Assembly: GCF_005519465.1 (NCBI RefSeq)
Contig: NZ_CP027858.1
Coordinates: 6,683,001-6,747,000 of the forward strand
Reading direction: 5' to 3'
Origin: Streptomyces clavuligerus
GTDB taxonomy: Bacteria; Actinomycetota; Actinomycetes; Streptomycetales; Streptomycetaceae
DNA length: 64,000 bases
The translations under genes and the position numbers were made by a program. The notes below the pieces were generated by a model. The model ran no database searches. It was not told where the DNA came from and saw nothing but the letters and a program-made list of their open reading frames with translations. Shown one piece after another: positions 40,801 to 52,112 of this stretch; within the stretch, counting starts at the first letter, position 1, and the number at the start of each line of letters is the position of its first letter.

Positions 40801-43800
40801 GCCGTCCCAGCAGCGGGTGATCCGCGCGGCGCTCGCTGACGCGGGGCTGTCCGCGGCGGATGTCGACATGGTGGAGGCGCACGGCACTGGAACCACCCTC
40901 GGTGACCCGATCGAGGCGCAGGCGTTGCTGGCGACCTATGGTCAGGGGCGTTCGGCGGGTCGGCCGTTGTGGTTGGGTTCGCTGAAGTCGAATATCGGCC
41001 ACACCCAGGCCCTGTCGGGCGTCGCCGGGGTGATGAAGACCGTACTGGCCCTGCGCCACGCCCGGATACCGGCGACACTCCACGCCGACCGCCCCACGGC
41101 CCACGTCGACTGGACCCAGCGCGCCGTGGCTCTCGCCACCGACTCGACACCCTGGCCGGACACCGGAAGACCGCGCCGGGCGGGTGTCTCCTCCTTCGGC
41201 CTGAGCGGGACGAATGTCCATGTTGTTTTGGAAGAGGTCCCTGAGGTGTCTGTGTCTGGTGTTTCGGGGCGTTCTTGTGGGGTTGGGGTGGTGCCGTGGG
41301 TGTTGTCGGGGAGGAGTTCTGAGGCTTTGTGCGCGGTGGGTGCGCGTCTGCTGGAGCGGGTGGTGTGTGCGGATGCTCCGGCTGCGGTGGACGTGGGCCT
41401 GTCCCTGACCGGACGCACAGCCTTCACCCACCGGGCCGTCCTCGTCGGCGACGACCGGAGTCTTCCGTCAACCCTGGAGGAGTGGTCGAACGGTGGCTTC
41501 CCCGCCCGTTGCGTCAGCGGTGTCCAAGTCACTGATCCCCGGGTGGTGTTTGTGTTTCCGGGTCAGGGGTCGCAGTGGGTGGGGATGGCGTGTGAGCTGC
41601 TTGATGTCTCGCCTGTCTTTGCGGCTCGGATGGGGGAGTGTGAGCGGGCTCTGGGGCGGTTTGTCGACTGGTCGTTGACGGGGGTGGTGCGGTCGGGTGT
41701 GGGGCTGGGTCGGGTGGATGTGGTGCAGCCGGTGTTGTGGGCGGTGATGGTGTCGCTGGCGTCGGTGTGGCGTGGGTTTGGGGTGGTGCCTGCTGCGGTG
41801 GTGGGTCATTCGCAGGGGGAGATCGCGGCGGCGGTGGTGGCGGGTGCGCTGTCGCTGGAGGACGGGGCGAGGGTGGTGGCGCTGCGGAGCCGGGCTATCG
41901 CGTCGCTGGCGGGTGAGGGCGGGATGGTGGCGGTCTCTCTCCCGGTGGGGGAGGTGGAGCGTTTGATCGGTGGCTGGGAGGGGCGGTTGTCGGTGGCGGC
42001 GGTCAACAGCCCGTCGTCGGTGGTGGTGTCCGGTGACTCGGATGCGCTGGCCGGATTGCTGGTGCTGTGCGGGGCGGAGGGGGTGAGGGCGCGCCGTGTC
42101 GAGGTGGACTACGCCTCGCACTCGGCCCGGGTGGAGCGGATCGAGGCTGAGATCCGGACGGCTCTGGAGGGGGTGACACCGGTCCGGGGCGGGGTGCCGT
42201 TGTTCTCGACGGCGATGGACGCCTGGCTGGACACCTCGGTGATGGGCGGCGCGTACTGGTATGCGAATCTGCGTCGTACGGTGGGTTTTGAGTCTGCGGT
42301 GCGGGCGTTGGCGGCGGAGGGGTTTGGTCCGTTTGTTGAGGTGAGTCCGCATCCGGTGCTGGCGGTGGCGGTGGAGGAGACTCTGGAGGCGGTGGGGTCG
42401 TCCGTCCCGGTGATCGGTACCTTGCGGCGGGACGAGGGCGGCATGGACCGTCTGCTGTTGTCTCTCGGTCAGGCGTGGGTGCACGGTCTGCCGGTGGACT
42501 GGTCACCGGTGTTCGCGGGCACCGGTGCCACCGGGGTCGACCTCCCCACCTACCCCTTCCAACACCAGTCCTACTGGGCCATGCCGGACCCCGCTATCAG
42601 CGGCGGCGGTCTGGTGGCCGCCGGTCTCGGGACCACCGGTCATCCTCTTCTGGGGGCGTCGGTGGCGGTCGCGGAGACCGGTGAACTGCTCCTCACCGGC
42701 CGGATATCGCTCCGCACCCACCCCTGGCTCGCCGACCACACCGTTTCCGACACCACCCTGCTCCCCGGCACCGCGTTCGTCGAGCTGGCTGTGCGCGCCG
42801 GTGACGAAGCGGGCTGTCCCGTTCTGGAGGAGTTGACTCTCCAGACCCCGCTTGTCCTGCCCGCCACCGGCGGCTTACAGCTTCAGCTGCGGGTCGGTGC
42901 GCCCGACGGGACGGGTCGCCGTTCCGTCGACATCTTCTCCCGCCCGGAAGCCGCCCCGGAAGTCGTTCCGGCAGCCCCGTCCACCCCCTCCACCCCACCT
43001 GGCTCGGCCGTCCCGAGCCCTCCGAGCCCACTGAGTCCTTTGGGCCCGCCGAGCCCCCCGGGTTCCCTGGACTTTCCAGACTTCCCGTGGACGGTGCATG
43101 CCACCGGCGTCCTGACGCGGGAGCCCGCCAACGAGGCACCGCCCCCGGAGGACGGGATCTGGCCACCGCCCGGAGCCGAACCCGTCGACGTGACCGGCCT
43201 GTACGAGCGGTTCGCCGCCGCCGGACACCACTACGGCCCGGCGTTCCAGGGCATCCGCGCCGCCTGGCGCCGTGACGGCGAGATCTTCACCGAGGTAGGG
43301 CTGCCGCAGGACCAGCACACCGGAGCAGCCGGGTTCAATCTGCATCCCGCCCTCCTCGACGCCGCGCTCCAGGGCCTGTGGCTCACCGCGGACGGTTCGG
43401 AACCGGACACGGAGAAACCCGGCACCGTACGCCTGCCCTTCTCCTGGACCGGTGTGACCCTGCATGCGTCGGGCGCCACCGGCCTGCGCGTCCGCCTGGA
43501 CGGGGCAGCCGGAGGGCCGGTGTCGTTCTCCGCGAGCGACCCCTCCGGCCGCCCGGTGGTCACCGTCGCCGGGCTCGTGGCCCGCCCCGTCGATCCGGCC
43601 GCCCTGCGAGCCCCCCGAGCCCCTGCCCATGACTCCCTCTTCCGCCTGGAGTGGACCCCGGTACCCGCTGCGGCCGTCGGCCACCCGCCGGCCGCCGACC
43701 GGTGGGCCGCTCTCGGCCCCGAAGGGCTGCTGCCGTGCACCCACCCGGACCTGGCAGCCCTCACCGACGCCCTCGCACGGGGCTCGTCCGTTCCCGACGC

Positions 43801-45616
43801 GGTACTCGTGCCCTGCCGCACGGACGGGGACGACGCCGGAGCCGTACGGGCCGCCGTGCGGGACGCGCTGACGCTCCTCCAGAGCTGGGTGTCCGACGAC
43901 CGGTTCGCCGACACACGGCTGGTGTTCGTCACCACCGGGGCCGTCCGGGCCGTACCGGGTGACCCCGTGACCGATCTCGGTGCCGCAGCCGTACGCGGAC
44001 TCGTCCGCTCCGCCCAGTCTGAGTACCCCGGCCGTTTCGTTCTGGTCGACGCGCCGGACCAGGAGGCCCTGCTCGCTCTGCTGCCCGCAGCTCTGGGACT
44101 GGCCGAGCCGCAGTTGGCCGTCAGGGGCGGACGGCTGCTCGCCGCCCGCCTGGCCCGGGTACCCGCCCCTGACAGCACCGCCTCCGACACCACCCCCGCG
44201 GACGGCACCACTCCTGGCGGCGCCGCCCCGGACACTCCGTTCCACCCGGACGGCACCGTGCTCGTCACCGGCGCGGGCGGCGCCCTCGGCGGACTGGTGG
44301 CCCGCCACCTCGCGGCCGCACACGGCGTACGCCGTCTGCTGCTCGCGGGCCGCCGCGGCGCACGGACACCGGGCGCACCCACCCTCCTCGCGGATCTCGA
44401 AGCCCTGGGCGCACACGCCGAGTTCGCCACGTGCGACGTCGCCGACCGGACCGCAGTGGCGGAGCTGCTGGCCCGCGTCCCCGGGGAACACCCCCTGACC
44501 GCGGTCGTGCACGCCGCCGGGGCGCTCGACGACGGCACCCTCGCGGCACTGACCTCCGAACGGATCGACCATGTCCTGTGCCCCAAGGCCGACGCCGCGC
44601 TCCATCTGCACGAGCTGACCAAGCACCTGCCGCTGTCCGCGTTCGTCCTGTTCTCCTCCGCCGCGGGCATCATCGGCAACGCGGGACAGGCCAACTACGC
44701 GGCGGCCAACGCCTTCCTGGACGCTCTCGCCCACTGCCGCCGCGCCGAAGGACTGCCGGCGCAGTCACTGGCATGGGGCCTGTGGGAACGGCGCGGCGGC
44801 ATGACGGGAACCCTCGACGCGGCCGGTCTGCGGCGGATGACCCGGGGCGGCGTGTCCGCGCTGTCCGACGCCGAGGGCCTGGCCCTGTTCGACACGGCCC
44901 TGCGCCTGGACGACGCCCTCCTCGTCCCCGTCCGGCTGCGGCCCGGCGCAGCGTCCGGCCCCGTACCACCGCTGCTGCGCGGTCTCGTCCGGGGCGGCCC
45001 CGCCCGGCGGACGGCCGCCGGAGCGGGCCCGGCCGGTGCGGTGCCGCTGCGCGCGCAGCTCGCGGTCCTGGGCACACAGGAGCGGCTGGAACGGCTCGTG
45101 GACCTGGTCCGGGCGAGGGCGGCCGATGTCCTCGGATACACCGACGCCGGTGCGATCGACCCGGAGCGTGCCTTCAAGGAACTCGGGTTCGACTCGCTGA
45201 CCGCGGTCGACCTGCGCAACCGGTTGAACGCGGAGACGGGTCTGCGACTGCCCGCCACCCTGGTCTTCGACCATCCGTCACCGACGGCCGTCGCCGCTTT
45301 CGTGGCGGCCCGGCTGGCACCACCCGCCCCCGGACCCGCCACCCCGGCCGGTGACGAAAACGACCCCGTCCTCCGGCAGCGGCTCGCCGCGATCCCACTG
45401 TCCCGGCTGCGTGCCGCCGGCCTGCTGGACGCCCTGCTCCGGCTGACGGGCCCGGACCGCCCGGCGGAGCACGACGCGACGGGCCCGGCGCTCGCTCCGG
45501 CGGATGTCCAGGATGCCTTGGACGTCCCGCAGACCCCGGACACCCCGGACGCGATCAGGGCCATGGCGGTGGACGACCTCGTCCGCCTGGCACTCGGTGG
45601 TGGCGAACGTGTCTGA
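34826..45616 (+). CDS. bafAIV: Type I modular PKS, modules 9-10
   Basis: The product has 3596 residues. The GTG start at 34826 follows GGAGGA by five bases and leads an Asn/Ala-rich stretch, then the docking coiled coil ([20 protein letters not shown]) and KS at residue 47. Domain order: docking; KS-AT-KR-ACP (module 9); KS-AT-DH-KR-ACP (module 10); C-terminal docking ending [14 protein letters not shown]. That tail differs in type from those of the three upstream PKSs, which end in LF(D/E)xIDNELG-like helices. Expected additions are two methylmalonyl units giving C7 OH and C4=C5. Oddities: the module 9 KS has TACSAS and FFAVSPHEA, and the module 9 ACP has Ala before its active serine. Confidence 0.93.
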   Translation: MNETANAHNNEHANANERKLRDYLNRVTIDLRDTRRRLRDTEARHQEPIAVVSMSCRFPGGVRTPEELWDLLVAGRDTVTGVPGDRGWDTERLHAGGVPCRGAFIDGAADFDADFFAVSPHEAVAMDPQQRLLLQAAWEAVERAGIDPAALRTTRTGVFAAAIDQGYAQLGTGAPDTVQGFLMTGNSMSVMSGRVAYALGLEGPAVTVDTACSASLVALHQAARALRAGECVLALVGGVTVMSRPSVFTEFSRQGAMSADGRCKPFSASADGTGWGEGVGMLLLERLSDARRNGHPVLAVVRGSAVNQDGASNGLTAPNGPSQQRVIRAALADAGLTAADIDAVEAHGTGTRLGDPIEADALLATYGRDRPTDHPLWVGSVKSNIGHTQAAAGIAGVIKTVLALRHGLLPRSLHITEPTPHADWTAGSVALLTEARPWPGSGRPRRAGVSSFGMSGTNAHVIVEQAPPNGAADGPDGADGTGEDGREPEGPATAPDGWTAVPCVLSGRTAAALRDQAIRLDARLAADPAARTADIGFSLATTRTAFEHRAVVLAAGPAELRAGAAALTRAEGATGDQPHVGSGTGPSTGPSTGPGAGPRNEQQNGQRNKSWNKPQDGTSAATVVITGCTAPHPRRVALVFPGQGGQWPGMGSELLDSSPVFAASLVACADALAPYVDWSLLDVVRGAVGAPGLDRVDVVQPALFAVMLSLAELWRSWGVEPDAVVGHSQGEIAAAVVAGALSLEDGAKVVALRSRAIASLAGKGGMVSLALPRDRAEKEIAPWGGRIAVAAVNGPAAVVVSGDREALDLLLAACGPRGIRARDLPVDYASHSVHVERVRDELLTALTGITPRSARIPLYSTVTGDRLDTATMDAGYWYRNLRRTVRFDTAVRALLRQGHDTFVEVSPHPVLTVPVADTADDAAEDTGAEDTAAEATEAAGAVGTATTVVTGTLRRDEGDLRRALTSAAELWVHGTPVDWHRVFDGSGARRVDLPTYPFQQRRHWLEPSAPDTVGTTEDSAFWDLVERDDLTGAADALAVDTGPLGQVLPALRTWRTRHRETSAADTWRYRVDWQPLPDPPATTLTGTWLVLLPTGHTTRPTASAAARALTEHGADVLTAEAGPGILTTGDAEHNGEGSRAGDDDSRFRLAATIEAACGERSLSGVLSLLALDSRPHPRHPALPTGTALTLVLVQALGDLGVTAPLWCVTTGAVSTGPDDPLTAPDQALVWGTGMVAALEHPARWGGLVDLPPQPDHRTRERLCAALSRVTTGGTGAGTGTEDQLAIRPAGLLARRLVRAPRRTPRSGHPWQPRGTVLLTGGTGAIGPHIARWLARGGADHLVLPGRRGAEAPGAAELSTELAGHGTRLTFPVCDLADREQTERLLAGLEAQGTPVTAVVHAAARIALAPLDTVSVAEFADTVAAKAAGARHLDALLDRELDAFVLFSSIAGVWGSGDHGAYSAANAYLDALAHRRRGRGLTATTVDWGVWRPRTHRPPADAGSDLFNLEEHGVPRIDPERAITALQQILDDDETHLAVADVDWERFAPVFTSSRPSPLIHGVPEARRALSAPPSAAPAPAASALRERLTALRPADRSRLLLDLVRGHAAAVLGHDSTEAVPPGRAFQELGFASLTAVELRNRLTTATGLRLPSTLVYDHPSATALAAHLATLLLDGIDSTPPPGDGTAPVPNGSQQDDSQQGDRERGGRHRDDPVAIVSMGCRLPGGITTPDQLWKLLVDQGDAISTFPTGRGWDLDELYDPDPDHPGTVTTRHGGFLHDADLFDAAFFGVSPREAVAMDPQQRLLLETTWEAIERAGIDPTALRGSRTGVFTGVNYSDYASAVARSAQGDGHLLTGSAPSVVSGRVAYTLGLEGPAITVDTACSSSLVALHLAVRALRAGDCSLALVGGVTVMSTPGALVSFSRQRGLAADGRCKAFADSADGMGMSEGAGVLLVERLSDARRNGHPVLAVVRGSAVNQDGASNGLTAPNGPSQQRVIRAALADAGLSAADVDMVEAHGTGTTLGDPIEAQALLATYGQGRSAGRPLWLGSLKSNIGHTQALSGVAGVMKTVLALRHARIPATLHADRPTAHVDWTQRAVALATDSTPWPDTGRPRRAGVSSFGLSGTNVHVVLEEVPEVSVSGVSGRSCGVGVVPWVLSGRSSEALCAVGARLLERVVCADAPAAVDVGLSLTGRTAFTHRAVLVGDDRSLPSTLEEWSNGGFPARCVSGVQVTDPRVVFVFPGQGSQWVGMACELLDVSPVFAARMGECERALGRFVDWSLTGVVRSGVGLGRVDVVQPVLWAVMVSLASVWRGFGVVPAAVVGHSQGEIAAAVVAGALSLEDGARVVALRSRAIASLAGEGGMVAVSLPVGEVERLIGGWEGRLSVAAVNSPSSVVVSGDSDALAGLLVLCGAEGVRARRVEVDYASHSARVERIEAEIRTALEGVTPVRGGVPLFSTAMDAWLDTSVMGGAYWYANLRRTVGFESAVRALAAEGFGPFVEVSPHPVLAVAVEETLEAVGSSVPVIGTLRRDEGGMDRLLLSLGQAWVHGLPVDWSPVFAGTGATGVDLPTYPFQHQSYWAMPDPAISGGGLVAAGLGTTGHPLLGASVAVAETGELLLTGRISLRTHPWLADHTVSDTTLLPGTAFVELAVRAGDEAGCPVLEELTLQTPLVLPATGGLQLQLRVGAPDGTGRRSVDIFSRPEAAPEVVPAAPSTPSTPPGSAVPSPPSPLSPLGPPSPPGSLDFPDFPWTVHATGVLTREPANEAPPPEDGIWPPPGAEPVDVTGLYERFAAAGHHYGPAFQGIRAAWRRDGEIFTEVGLPQDQHTGAAGFNLHPALLDAALQGLWLTADGSEPDTEKPGTVRLPFSWTGVTLHASGATGLRVRLDGAAGGPVSFSASDPSGRPVVTVAGLVARPVDPAALRAPRAPAHDSLFRLEWTPVPAAAVGHPPAADRWAALGPEGLLPCTHPDLAALTDALARGSSVPDAVLVPCRTDGDDAGAVRAAVRDALTLLQSWVSDDRFADTRLVFVTTGAVRAVPGDPVTDLGAAAVRGLVRSAQSEYPGRFVLVDAPDQEALLALLPAALGLAEPQLAVRGGRLLAARLARVPAPDSTASDTTPADGTTPGGAAPDTPFHPDGTVLVTGAGGALGGLVARHLAAAHGVRRLLLAGRRGARTPGAPTLLADLEALGAHAEFATCDVADRTAVAELLARVPGEHPLTAVVHAAGALDDGTLAALTSERIDHVLCPKADAALHLHELTKHLPLSAFVLFSSAAGIIGNAGQANYAAANAFLDALAHCRRAEGLPAQSLAWGLWERRGGMTGTLDAAGLRRMTRGGVSALSDAEGLALFDTALRLDDALLVPVRLRPGAASGPVPPLLRGLVRGGPARRTAAGAGPAGAVPLRAQLAVLGTQERLERLVDLVRARAADVLGYTDAGAIDPERAFKELGFDSLTAVDLRNRLNAETGLRLPATLVFDHPSPTAVAAFVAARLAPPAPGPATPAGDENDPVLRQRLAAIPLSRLRAAGLLDALLRLTGPDRPAEHDATGPALAPADVQDALDVPQTPDTPDAIRAMAVDDLVRLALGGGERV
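34964..39850 (+). other. PKS module 9: KS-AT(methylmalonyl)-KR-ACP
   Basis: KS 34964-36225 (Cys codon 35459) has TACSAS rather than [15 protein letters not shown] rather than FFGISPREA, and a shortened loop after RGWD; EAHGTGT and KSNIGHT are intact. AT 36730-37840 with GHSQGE and YASHS. KR 38021-39530 with TGGTGAIG, no LDD, and [14 protein letters not shown]: Trp plus His, A2 type. The ACP near 39710 reads GFASL, not GFDSL. Expected step: C6 methyl, C7 OH. Confidence 0.87.
36771..36946 (+). repeat. AT tract shared with module 7 (pair M7/M9, copy 2)
   Basis: This is the partner of 24254-24429: 176 bases, no gaps, few substitutions. Confidence 0.8.
39959..45310 (+). other. PKS module 10: KS-AT(methylmalonyl)-DH-KR-ACP
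   Basis: KS 39959-41235 (Cys codon 40475). AT 41540-42580 with GHSQGE and YASHS. DH 42635-43610 with [10 protein letters not shown] (Asp for the motif Gly) and [12 protein letters not shown] 43625-44990 with [11 protein letters not shown] and NYAAAN: B type. [11 protein letters not shown] near 45185. Expected step: C4 methyl and C4=C5. Confidence 0.9.
41219..42561 (+). repeat. AT tracts shared with module 8 (pair M8/M10, copy 2)
   Basis: Tracts 41219-41436 and 41546-42561 are the equal-length partners of those in module 8. The intervening segment encodes an unrelated pre-AT stretch. Confidence 0.87.
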
Positions 45617-45623
45617 CCTGCCA

Positions 45624-45659
45624 CACGAAGAACACGAAGAACACGAAGAACACGAAGAG
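45624..45659 (+). repeat. 9-bp tandem repeat between bafAIV and bafAV
   Basis: Four copies of CACGAAGAA (last base of the final copy changed to G) lie between the bafAIV stop and the bafAV ribosome-binding site. The A-rich repeat stands out against its GC-rich surroundings. If translated in the bafAV frame from an upstream GTG (45609) it would read HEE repeats, but the conventional start makes this stretch noncoding. Confidence 0.9.
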
Positions 45660-45686
45660 CGGGGAGAGGGGGGAGGAAGGACGGAC

Positions 45687-48600
45687 ATGCCCACGGACCA
45701 GGTCATCGAGGCGCTGCGCGCCTCGCTCCTCGACAACCAGCGCCTGCGGCAGGAGAACCGCAGGCTCGCCCACGCCTCCCGGGAACCGGTGGCCGTCGTG
45801 GCGATGAGCTGCCGCTACCCCGGTGGTGTCCGCTCCCCGGAAGACCTGTGGGAGCTGCTGGTCAAGGAACGCGACGCCGTGACCGGCTTTCCCGTGGACC
45901 GGGGCTGGGACCTGGACGGCATGTACGACACCGACCCGGACACCCCGGGCACCTCGTACGCGCGCGCGGGCGGATTCCTCCACGACGCCGCGGACTTCGA
46001 CGCGGGTTTCTTCGGTATCTCGCCCCGTGAGGCGGTCGCGATGGACCCGCAGCAGCGGCTGCTCCTGGAGACCTCCTGGGAGGCGCTGGAACGGGCCGGT
46101 ATCGACCCGCACACCCTGCGCGGCAGCCGTACCGGCGTGTACGCGGGGGTCATCTACAGCGAATACGGGTCCCGTCTGACACGGGTGCCCGCGGAGCTGG
46201 AAGGGTTTCTGGGCACCGGCAGCATCCCGAGTGTCGCTTCCGGCCGGGTCGCCTACATTCTCGGCCTGGAGGGGCCCGCGATCACCGTTGACACTGCCTG
46301 CTCCTCCTCCCTCGTCGCCGTCCATCTGGCCTGTCAGGCCCTGCGGGCGGGCGACGCGGGTCTGGCCCTCGCCGGCGGGGTGACCGTCATGGCGACCCCC
46401 GGCTTCTTCGTGGGCTTCAGCCGTCAGCGCGGCCTGGCGCCCGACGGCCGGTGCAAGTCGTTCTCCGCCACCGCCGACGGCGCGGGCTTCGGCGAGGGCG
46501 TCGGGATGCTGCTGCTGGAACGGTTGTCGGACGCGCGCCGCAACGGTCATCCGGTGCTCGCGGTGATCCGTGGTTCCGCCGTCAACCAGGACGGTGCCTC
46601 GAACGGTCTCACCGCGCCCAGCGGCCCCGCCCAGCAACGGGTCATCCGCGCCGCGCTCGCCGACGCGGGACTGACCGCCGCCGACATCGACGCCGTCGAG
46701 GCCCATGGCACCGGAACGGTCCTGGGCGACCCGATCGAGGCGGGGGCCGTTCTCGCCGCCTACGGCCAGGACCGGCCCGCCGACCGTCCACTGTGGCTCG
46801 GTTCGCTGAAGTCGAATATCGGCCACACCCAGGCCGCCGCAGGCGTGGGCGGTGTCATCAAGACGATCCTGGCCCTGCGGCACGGCCTGCTGCCGCGCAC
46901 CCTGCACATCGACCGGCCCACGCCGCAGGTCGACTGGACCGGGGGCGCCGTGCGCCTGCTCACGTCCGCGACCCCCTGGCCGGACACCGGCGGCCCGCGC
47001 CGGGCAGGGGTCTCCTCGTTCGGCGCGAGCGGCACCAACGCCCATATCGTCCTGGAGGCCGCCCCTGACGACCTGCGGCGGGCGGACGGTACGGGGGAGG
47101 GGGAGCACACCGGCCCCGTCGCCCTGCCCCTGTCCGCCAGGTCCCCCGAGGCCCTGTGTGCCCAGGCTGCCGCCCTGCACGCCCATGTGACGGCGGACCC
47201 GTCCCTGCGTCCGGTCGACATCGCCCACTCCCTGGCCACCGGCCGTTCCCGGTTCCCCGAACGCGCGGTCGCGGTGGGCGGGAACCGTGCCGAACTGCTC
47301 GCCTGCCTCGCCGCGCTGGCGCGGGGCGAACAGCCCCCCGGCACCGCGCTCGGCACCGCCCCGCGCGGCGGACGCAAGGCCGTGTTCGTGTTCCCGGGGC
47401 AGGGGTCGCAGTGGGCGGGGATGGCGGTGGGGCTGTTGGACGGTTGTGGGGTGTTCGCGGCTCGGATGGCGGAGTGTGAGCGGGCTCTGGGTCCGTTTGT
47501 CGACTGGTCGTTGACGGAGGTGGTGCGGGGGGTTTCCGGGGTTTCGTCGGTGGACCGGGTGGATGTGGTGCAGCCGGTGTTGTGGGCGGTGATGGTGTCG
47601 CTGGCGTCGGTGTGGCGTGCCTATGGGGTGGAGCCGGTGGCGGTGGTGGGTCATTCGCAGGGTGAGGTCGCGGCGGCTGTGGTGGCGGGTGCGCTGTCGC
47701 TGGAGGACGGGGCGAGGGTGGTGGCGTTGCGGAGCCGGGTGCTGCGGGGGCTGACCGGCCGGGGCGGGATGTTGTATGTCCCGCTTCCGCCGGTTGAGGC
47801 GGAGCGTTGGATCGGTGGCTGGAAGGGGCGGTTGTCGGTGGCGGCGGTCAATGGCCCGTCGTCGGTGACTGTGTCCGGTGACCCGGAGGCCCTGGACGGG
47901 TTGCACGCCTGTCTGGCGGACGAGGGGGTGTTGTGCTGGCGGGTTCCGGGGGTCGACTTCGCCGGGCACTCGCCCCAGATCGGCGAGATCCGTGAGGATC
48001 TGCTCACGCTGCTGTCCGGTATCGCGCCGCGCCCGTCCCGGGTTCCGTTCTGTTCGACGGTCACGGGCGGTCTCCTCGACACCACCGCCCTCGACGCCAC
48101 GTACTGGTACCGCAACCTGCGGACGACGGTCCGTTTCGCGGAAGCCGTCCGCAGCCTCCTCGACGCGGGCCACCGCGCCTTCGTCGAGATCAGCACCCAC
48201 CCCACCCTCACCTACGGAACGGAGTTGTCGACCGCCGGGTCCGACGCCGAGCCGCACGGGGACATCGCGGTGATCGGCACCCTGCGCCGTGACGAGGGCG
48301 GCCCGGGGCGCATGCTCCTGTCCCTGGGCGAGGCGTACACGGCCGGACTGCCCGTCGACTGGGCCGCGGCCCTCAAGGGGACCGGCGCCCGCCGCTGCGA
48401 GCTGCCCACCTACGCCTTCCAGCGCCGCCGGTACTGGCTCGACGCGCCCCCGCAGGCCGCCGCCCCCGCCGACGCGGCCCGGCGCGGCGTCCGTCACCCT
48501 CTGCTGGGTGCCGTCGTGGACCTGCCCGGCGCGGACACCGTTTTCACGGGGCGGCTGTCCGTGGCCCGCCATCCCTGGCTGGCCGACCACGCCGTCGCGG

Positions 48601-51600
48601 ACACGGTCCTGCTGCCCGGCGTGGCCTTTCTGGAGATGGCGGCCCACGCGGGCCGCAGACTCGGCAGCGAGCTGGTCGAGGAGCTGACCCTCGCGGCGCC
48701 GCTGACCCTCCCGTCGGGGGACGCCGCCGCCCTGGGCGTTCAGCTCCGGCTCACCGTCGGCCCGGCGGACACGGCCGGACGGCGCACGGTCGCGTTCCAC
48801 TCCCGGCCCGACGACCCGGGAGCCGAGGGGGAGTGGACCCGCCACGCGAGCGGTTTCCTCGCCCCCCGCCCGGCGGACCCGCCCACCCCGTCCGGGCCCT
48901 GGCCGCCCGCCGGGGCCGAACCTCTGGACATCGGTGCCCTGTACGAGGCGCTGGAGTCCCGCGGCGTCGGCTACGGTCCCGCGTTCCGGGGGCTGCGCGC
49001 CGCGTGGAGCCGGGGCGGGGAGACCTTCGCCGAGGTGGCCCTCCCCGACGGCGTGCCGCACGGCCCCGGCCCCGGCCACGACGCGGGGCCCGGGCCGGGG
49101 TTCATCGTGCATCCCGCGCTGCTGGACGCAGCCCTGCACCCCATCGGCCTGCGGTCCGAACGCCATGACGGCCCCGCCCGGGACGAGGCGGCGGACGGCG
49201 TGCCCCTGCCGTTCTCCTGGAGCCGTGTGCTGCTCAGCGCGGGCGGCGGCCGGGTACTGCGGGTGGCGCTGCGGCGCGACGGCCCCGATACGGTGAGCGC
49301 ACGGATCACCGGGGAGGACGGCCGGCCCGTCGCGGAGATCGGTTCGCTGACGACCCGGGCGGCCTCGCCCGCTCTGCCGGTCCCCGCCGAACGGTTTCTG
49401 TTCCAGGTGACGTGGGAACGGGTCACGCCCGCCGCCCCGGCCCCTGCGGGACGCTGGGCGTTGTACGGGGACGGCGATGCCCGTCTGCTGCCCCACGGCG
49501 CCGCCGAACCGCTTCCGCACGACCCTCCCACCGCCTGGGAAGCCTTCCGCGCCGTGGTGCTGACGTGCCCCCCGCCCGCTTCGGGCAACGAGGCCGACGC
49601 GGACGGCCCCGACAGCGACAAAAGCAATAAAAGCCTCGACGGTTCCACACCGCCCGGGAAACCGGAGACAGTCCACACCACCACCGCGGCGATTCTCGAC
49701 CGGCTCCAGACCTGGCTGGCCGCCGCCCCCGCAACGGATGTCCCACTGATCGTGCTCACACAGGGCGCCGCAGGTCCCGGTGACGGACCGGTGGACGTGG
49801 CGGGAGCCGCGGTGTGGGGGCTGGTGCGCTCGGCCCAGCTCGAACACCCCGGCCGACTCCTCCTCCTGGACACCGACGACCCACACGCCACGGCCGCCGC
49901 CCTGCCGTCCGTTCTCGCGGCCGGCGAACCACAGCTCGCGCTGCGGAACGGGGCCCTCTTCGCACCGAGGCTCACCCGCCCGTCCGCACCCGCGCGCCAC
50001 CGGGCGCACACCACCGCCACCGGCGGAAACACCCCGTTCGGCCCGGACGGCACCGTCCTGCTGACCGGCGGCGGCGGTGTTCTCGCCGGTGTCCTCGCCC
50101 GCCATCTGGTGTCCGCGCACGGCGTGCGCCGTCTCGTCCTCCTCGGCCGCCGGGGACCCGACGGACCGGGCATGCCCGAACTGACGGCGGAGCTCACCGC
50201 GGCGGGCGCCCAGGTCACCGTCACCGCCTGCGACGTGGCCGACCGCACGGCCCTCGCCCGCACCCTGGCGGCCGTCCCCGCACGTCATCCGCTGCGCGCC
50301 GTCGTCCACACGGCCGGCGTCCTGGACGACGGCGTGCTGGAGGCGCAGACACCCGGCCGGATGAGCGCGGTCCTGCGCCCCAAGACCGACGGCGCCTGGC
50401 ATCTGCACGAACTGACCCGTACGGCCCGGCTGACAGCCTTCGTCGTCTTCTCCTCGGCCGCCGGGGTCTTCGGCAGCCCCGGCCAGTCCTCCTACAGCGC
50501 GGCCAACGCCTGCCTGGACGCCCTGATGACGGCCCGCCGCAGGCTCGGGCTGCCCGCCACCGCGCTCGCCTGGGGACTGTGGGAGCGGCGCACGGGCCTG
50601 ACCGCCGACCTGCCCGAGACGGACCTGCGGCGCATGGCCCGCGCCGGTGTGCGGGGACTGACCACGGACGAGGGACTGGCGCTCTTCGACGCCGCGCTCG
50701 CCCTGGACGACCCCGCGCCCCTCGCGGTCCGCCTCGACCTCGCCGCCCACCGGGAGCCCGTACCACCCCTGCTGCGGCTGCTGCTCCGGGCACCCGCGCC
50801 CGCCCGCCCCGGTGGCCCGCCCGGTGCGGAGTCGCTGCGCGCGCAACTCGCGGCCCTGGACACACAGGAACAGCTCAAACGGCTCATGGATCTGGTCCTC
50901 ACCCAGGCCGCCGACGTCCTCGGCCACCCCACCACGGCCGCCCTGCGCCCCGACGACCCCTTCCTCTCGGCCGGGTTCGACTCTCTGACCGCGGTCGAGC
51001 TGCGCAACCGGCTCGCCGCCCGCACCGGGCTGCGGCTGCGCCCCACCCTGGTGCTCGACAGCGGCACCCCGGCCCGGCTCGCCGAACTGCTCCGCACCGA
51101 ACTCATCACCGCCACCACTGCTACCGGCACCGGCACCGGCGACGGGCCGGGTGGTGCCGTGTCCGGCCCGGCGGCGGGCCCGGTCGGTTCCCTGTTCCGG
51201 CAGATGTGCGAACGGGGCAGGACCGACGACGCGATCGCGCTGCTGAAACATGCCTCGGCCCTGCGGGAGGACTTCCGCTCCGGCGCCCCGGAGCCGCCAC
51301 CGGGAACGGACCGCCCCCGGCTGCTGCGACTGTGCTCCCGCGCCCCCGCAGCCCCGGGCGCGCCCGGCGCCGACAGCGTCCCGGAGCTGGTCTGCTTCGG
51401 TTCCGTCGTGGCCCTCGGCGGGGCCCACCAATACGCCCGTTTCGCCGCGTCCTTCCAGGGCCGCTACGGCGTCAGCGCCCTCGCGGCTCCCGGTTTCCTG
51501 CCGGGCGAACCGCTTCCCGCCGACATGGACGCGCTGCTCGACCTCCAGGCCGCGGCCCTGCTCACCGCTTCCGGGAACCGGCCACTGGTGCTGCTGGGCT

Positions 51601-52112
51601 CCTCCTCCGGCGGCACGCTGGCCCACGGCGTGGCCGCCCGCCTGGAGGAGCGGGGCGCGGGACCCGCCGCCGTGGTCCTGATCGACACGTTCCTCTCGGA
51701 CAACGCGGGCATCACCCAGTTCAACGATGTCCTGATCGGCGGGATGTTCACACGTGAGGAACGGGCCGCTCCCCTGGACGACACCCGCCTCACCGCGATG
51801 GGCCGCTACTTCCGCCTCCTGGACACCTGGACGCCACCCGCCGTGCGCGCCCCCATCCTGCTCGTCCGCGCCCGTGAACCGCTCGGCGAACCCGTGCCCG
51901 GAGCGGGCGAGTGGCGGGCGGTCTGGCCCGGCGCACACACCGTCACAGAGGTGCCCGGTGACCACTTCTCGCTGATGGAGGAGCACGTGGACACCACGGC
52001 ACGAGCGATTTCCGACTGGCTCGTACGGCTCCCCGCCGCCACGGCGCCCTCTCCAGGCCCCACCCCTGTCCCTGCTTCCCAACACCCCCGACAGCCCAGG
52101 AGAGGCGCATGA
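45687..52112 (+). CDS. bafAV: Type I modular PKS, terminal module 11 with thioesterase
   Basis: The product has 2141 residues. ATG 45687 is chosen because GGGAGGAAGG (45671-45680) sits 6 bases upstream and the protein then starts with a complete docking coiled coil ([22 protein letters not shown]) before KS at residue 33. Domain order: docking, KS, AT (FAGH type), DH, KR, ACP, TE. It should add the last, methoxymalonyl, unit, form C2=C3 and release the chain by macrolactonisation onto the C15 hydroxyl to give the 16-membered ring. The docking helix is of a different type from those of BafAII-AIV and matches the distinct BafAIV tail. The stop overlaps the next gene's ATG (ATGA), so PKS and methoxymalonyl genes are translationally coupled. 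Confidence 0.94.
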   Translation: MPTDQVIEALRASLLDNQRLRQENRRLAHASREPVAVVAMSCRYPGGVRSPEDLWELLVKERDAVTGFPVDRGWDLDGMYDTDPDTPGTSYARAGGFLHDAADFDAGFFGISPREAVAMDPQQRLLLETSWEALERAGIDPHTLRGSRTGVYAGVIYSEYGSRLTRVPAELEGFLGTGSIPSVASGRVAYILGLEGPAITVDTACSSSLVAVHLACQALRAGDAGLALAGGVTVMATPGFFVGFSRQRGLAPDGRCKSFSATADGAGFGEGVGMLLLERLSDARRNGHPVLAVIRGSAVNQDGASNGLTAPSGPAQQRVIRAALADAGLTAADIDAVEAHGTGTVLGDPIEAGAVLAAYGQDRPADRPLWLGSLKSNIGHTQAAAGVGGVIKTILALRHGLLPRTLHIDRPTPQVDWTGGAVRLLTSATPWPDTGGPRRAGVSSFGASGTNAHIVLEAAPDDLRRADGTGEGEHTGPVALPLSARSPEALCAQAAALHAHVTADPSLRPVDIAHSLATGRSRFPERAVAVGGNRAELLACLAALARGEQPPGTALGTAPRGGRKAVFVFPGQGSQWAGMAVGLLDGCGVFAARMAECERALGPFVDWSLTEVVRGVSGVSSVDRVDVVQPVLWAVMVSLASVWRAYGVEPVAVVGHSQGEVAAAVVAGALSLEDGARVVALRSRVLRGLTGRGGMLYVPLPPVEAERWIGGWKGRLSVAAVNGPSSVTVSGDPEALDGLHACLADEGVLCWRVPGVDFAGHSPQIGEIREDLLTLLSGIAPRPSRVPFCSTVTGGLLDTTALDATYWYRNLRTTVRFAEAVRSLLDAGHRAFVEISTHPTLTYGTELSTAGSDAEPHGDIAVIGTLRRDEGGPGRMLLSLGEAYTAGLPVDWAAALKGTGARRCELPTYAFQRRRYWLDAPPQAAAPADAARRGVRHPLLGAVVDLPGADTVFTGRLSVARHPWLADHAVADTVLLPGVAFLEMAAHAGRRLGSELVEELTLAAPLTLPSGDAAALGVQLRLTVGPADTAGRRTVAFHSRPDDPGAEGEWTRHASGFLAPRPADPPTPSGPWPPAGAEPLDIGALYEALESRGVGYGPAFRGLRAAWSRGGETFAEVALPDGVPHGPGPGHDAGPGPGFIVHPALLDAALHPIGLRSERHDGPARDEAADGVPLPFSWSRVLLSAGGGRVLRVALRRDGPDTVSARITGEDGRPVAEIGSLTTRAASPALPVPAERFLFQVTWERVTPAAPAPAGRWALYGDGDARLLPHGAAEPLPHDPPTAWEAFRAVVLTCPPPASGNEADADGPDSDKSNKSLDGSTPPGKPETVHTTTAAILDRLQTWLAAAPATDVPLIVLTQGAAGPGDGPVDVAGAAVWGLVRSAQLEHPGRLLLLDTDDPHATAAALPSVLAAGEPQLALRNGALFAPRLTRPSAPARHRAHTTATGGNTPFGPDGTVLLTGGGGVLAGVLARHLVSAHGVRRLVLLGRRGPDGPGMPELTAELTAAGAQVTVTACDVADRTALARTLAAVPARHPLRAVVHTAGVLDDGVLEAQTPGRMSAVLRPKTDGAWHLHELTRTARLTAFVVFSSAAGVFGSPGQSSYSAANACLDALMTARRRLGLPATALAWGLWERRTGLTADLPETDLRRMARAGVRGLTTDEGLALFDAALALDDPAPLAVRLDLAAHREPVPPLLRLLLRAPAPARPGGPPGAESLRAQLAALDTQEQLKRLMDLVLTQAADVLGHPTTAALRPDDPFLSAGFDSLTAVELRNRLAARTGLRLRPTLVLDSGTPARLAELLRTELITATTATGTGTGDGPGGAVSGPAAGPVGSLFRQMCERGRTDDAIALLKHASALREDFRSGAPEPPPGTDRPRLLRLCSRAPAAPGAPGADSVPELVCFGSVVALGGAHQYARFAASFQGRYGVSALAAPGFLPGEPLPADMDALLDLQAAALLTASGNRPLVLLGSSSGGTLAHGVAARLEERGAGPAAVVLIDTFLSDNAGITQFNDVLIGGMFTREERAAPLDDTRLTAMGRYFRLLDTWTPPAVRAPILLVRAREPLGEPVPGAGEWRAVWPGAHTVTEVPGDHFSLMEEHVDTTARAISDWLVRLPAATAPSPGPTPVPASQHPRQPRRGA
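45783..52040 (+). other. PKS module 11: KS-AT(methoxymalonyl-type)-DH-KR-ACP-TE
   Basis: KS 45783-47065 (Cys codon 46299). AT 47380-48440 with GHSQGE and [10 protein letters not shown] 48496-49370 with [10 protein letters not shown] (Asp for Gly) and [12 protein letters not shown] 49389-50760 with LDD and SYSAAN, but the nucleotide motif reads TGGGGVLAG, the usual last Gly being Ala. [11 protein letters not shown] near 50971. TE 51190-52040 has GSSSGG (nucleophile Ser near 51607), LIDTF and the late GDHFSL histidine. The residue before the serine elbow, usually His, is Ser. Confidence 0.9.
47382..48202 (+). repeat. AT tract shared with module 5 (pair M5/M11, copy 2)
   Basis: This is the equal-length (821 bp) partner of 13066-13886. 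Together they are the only two AT domains with the FAGH loop. Confidence 0.87.

Noticed and set aside
45609..45686. Upstream GTG start for bafAV
   Set aside because: Only weak binding sequence precedes it and the docking domain is already complete from ATG 45687, which has an excellent ribosome-binding site. Kept as a finding, not as the annotation.
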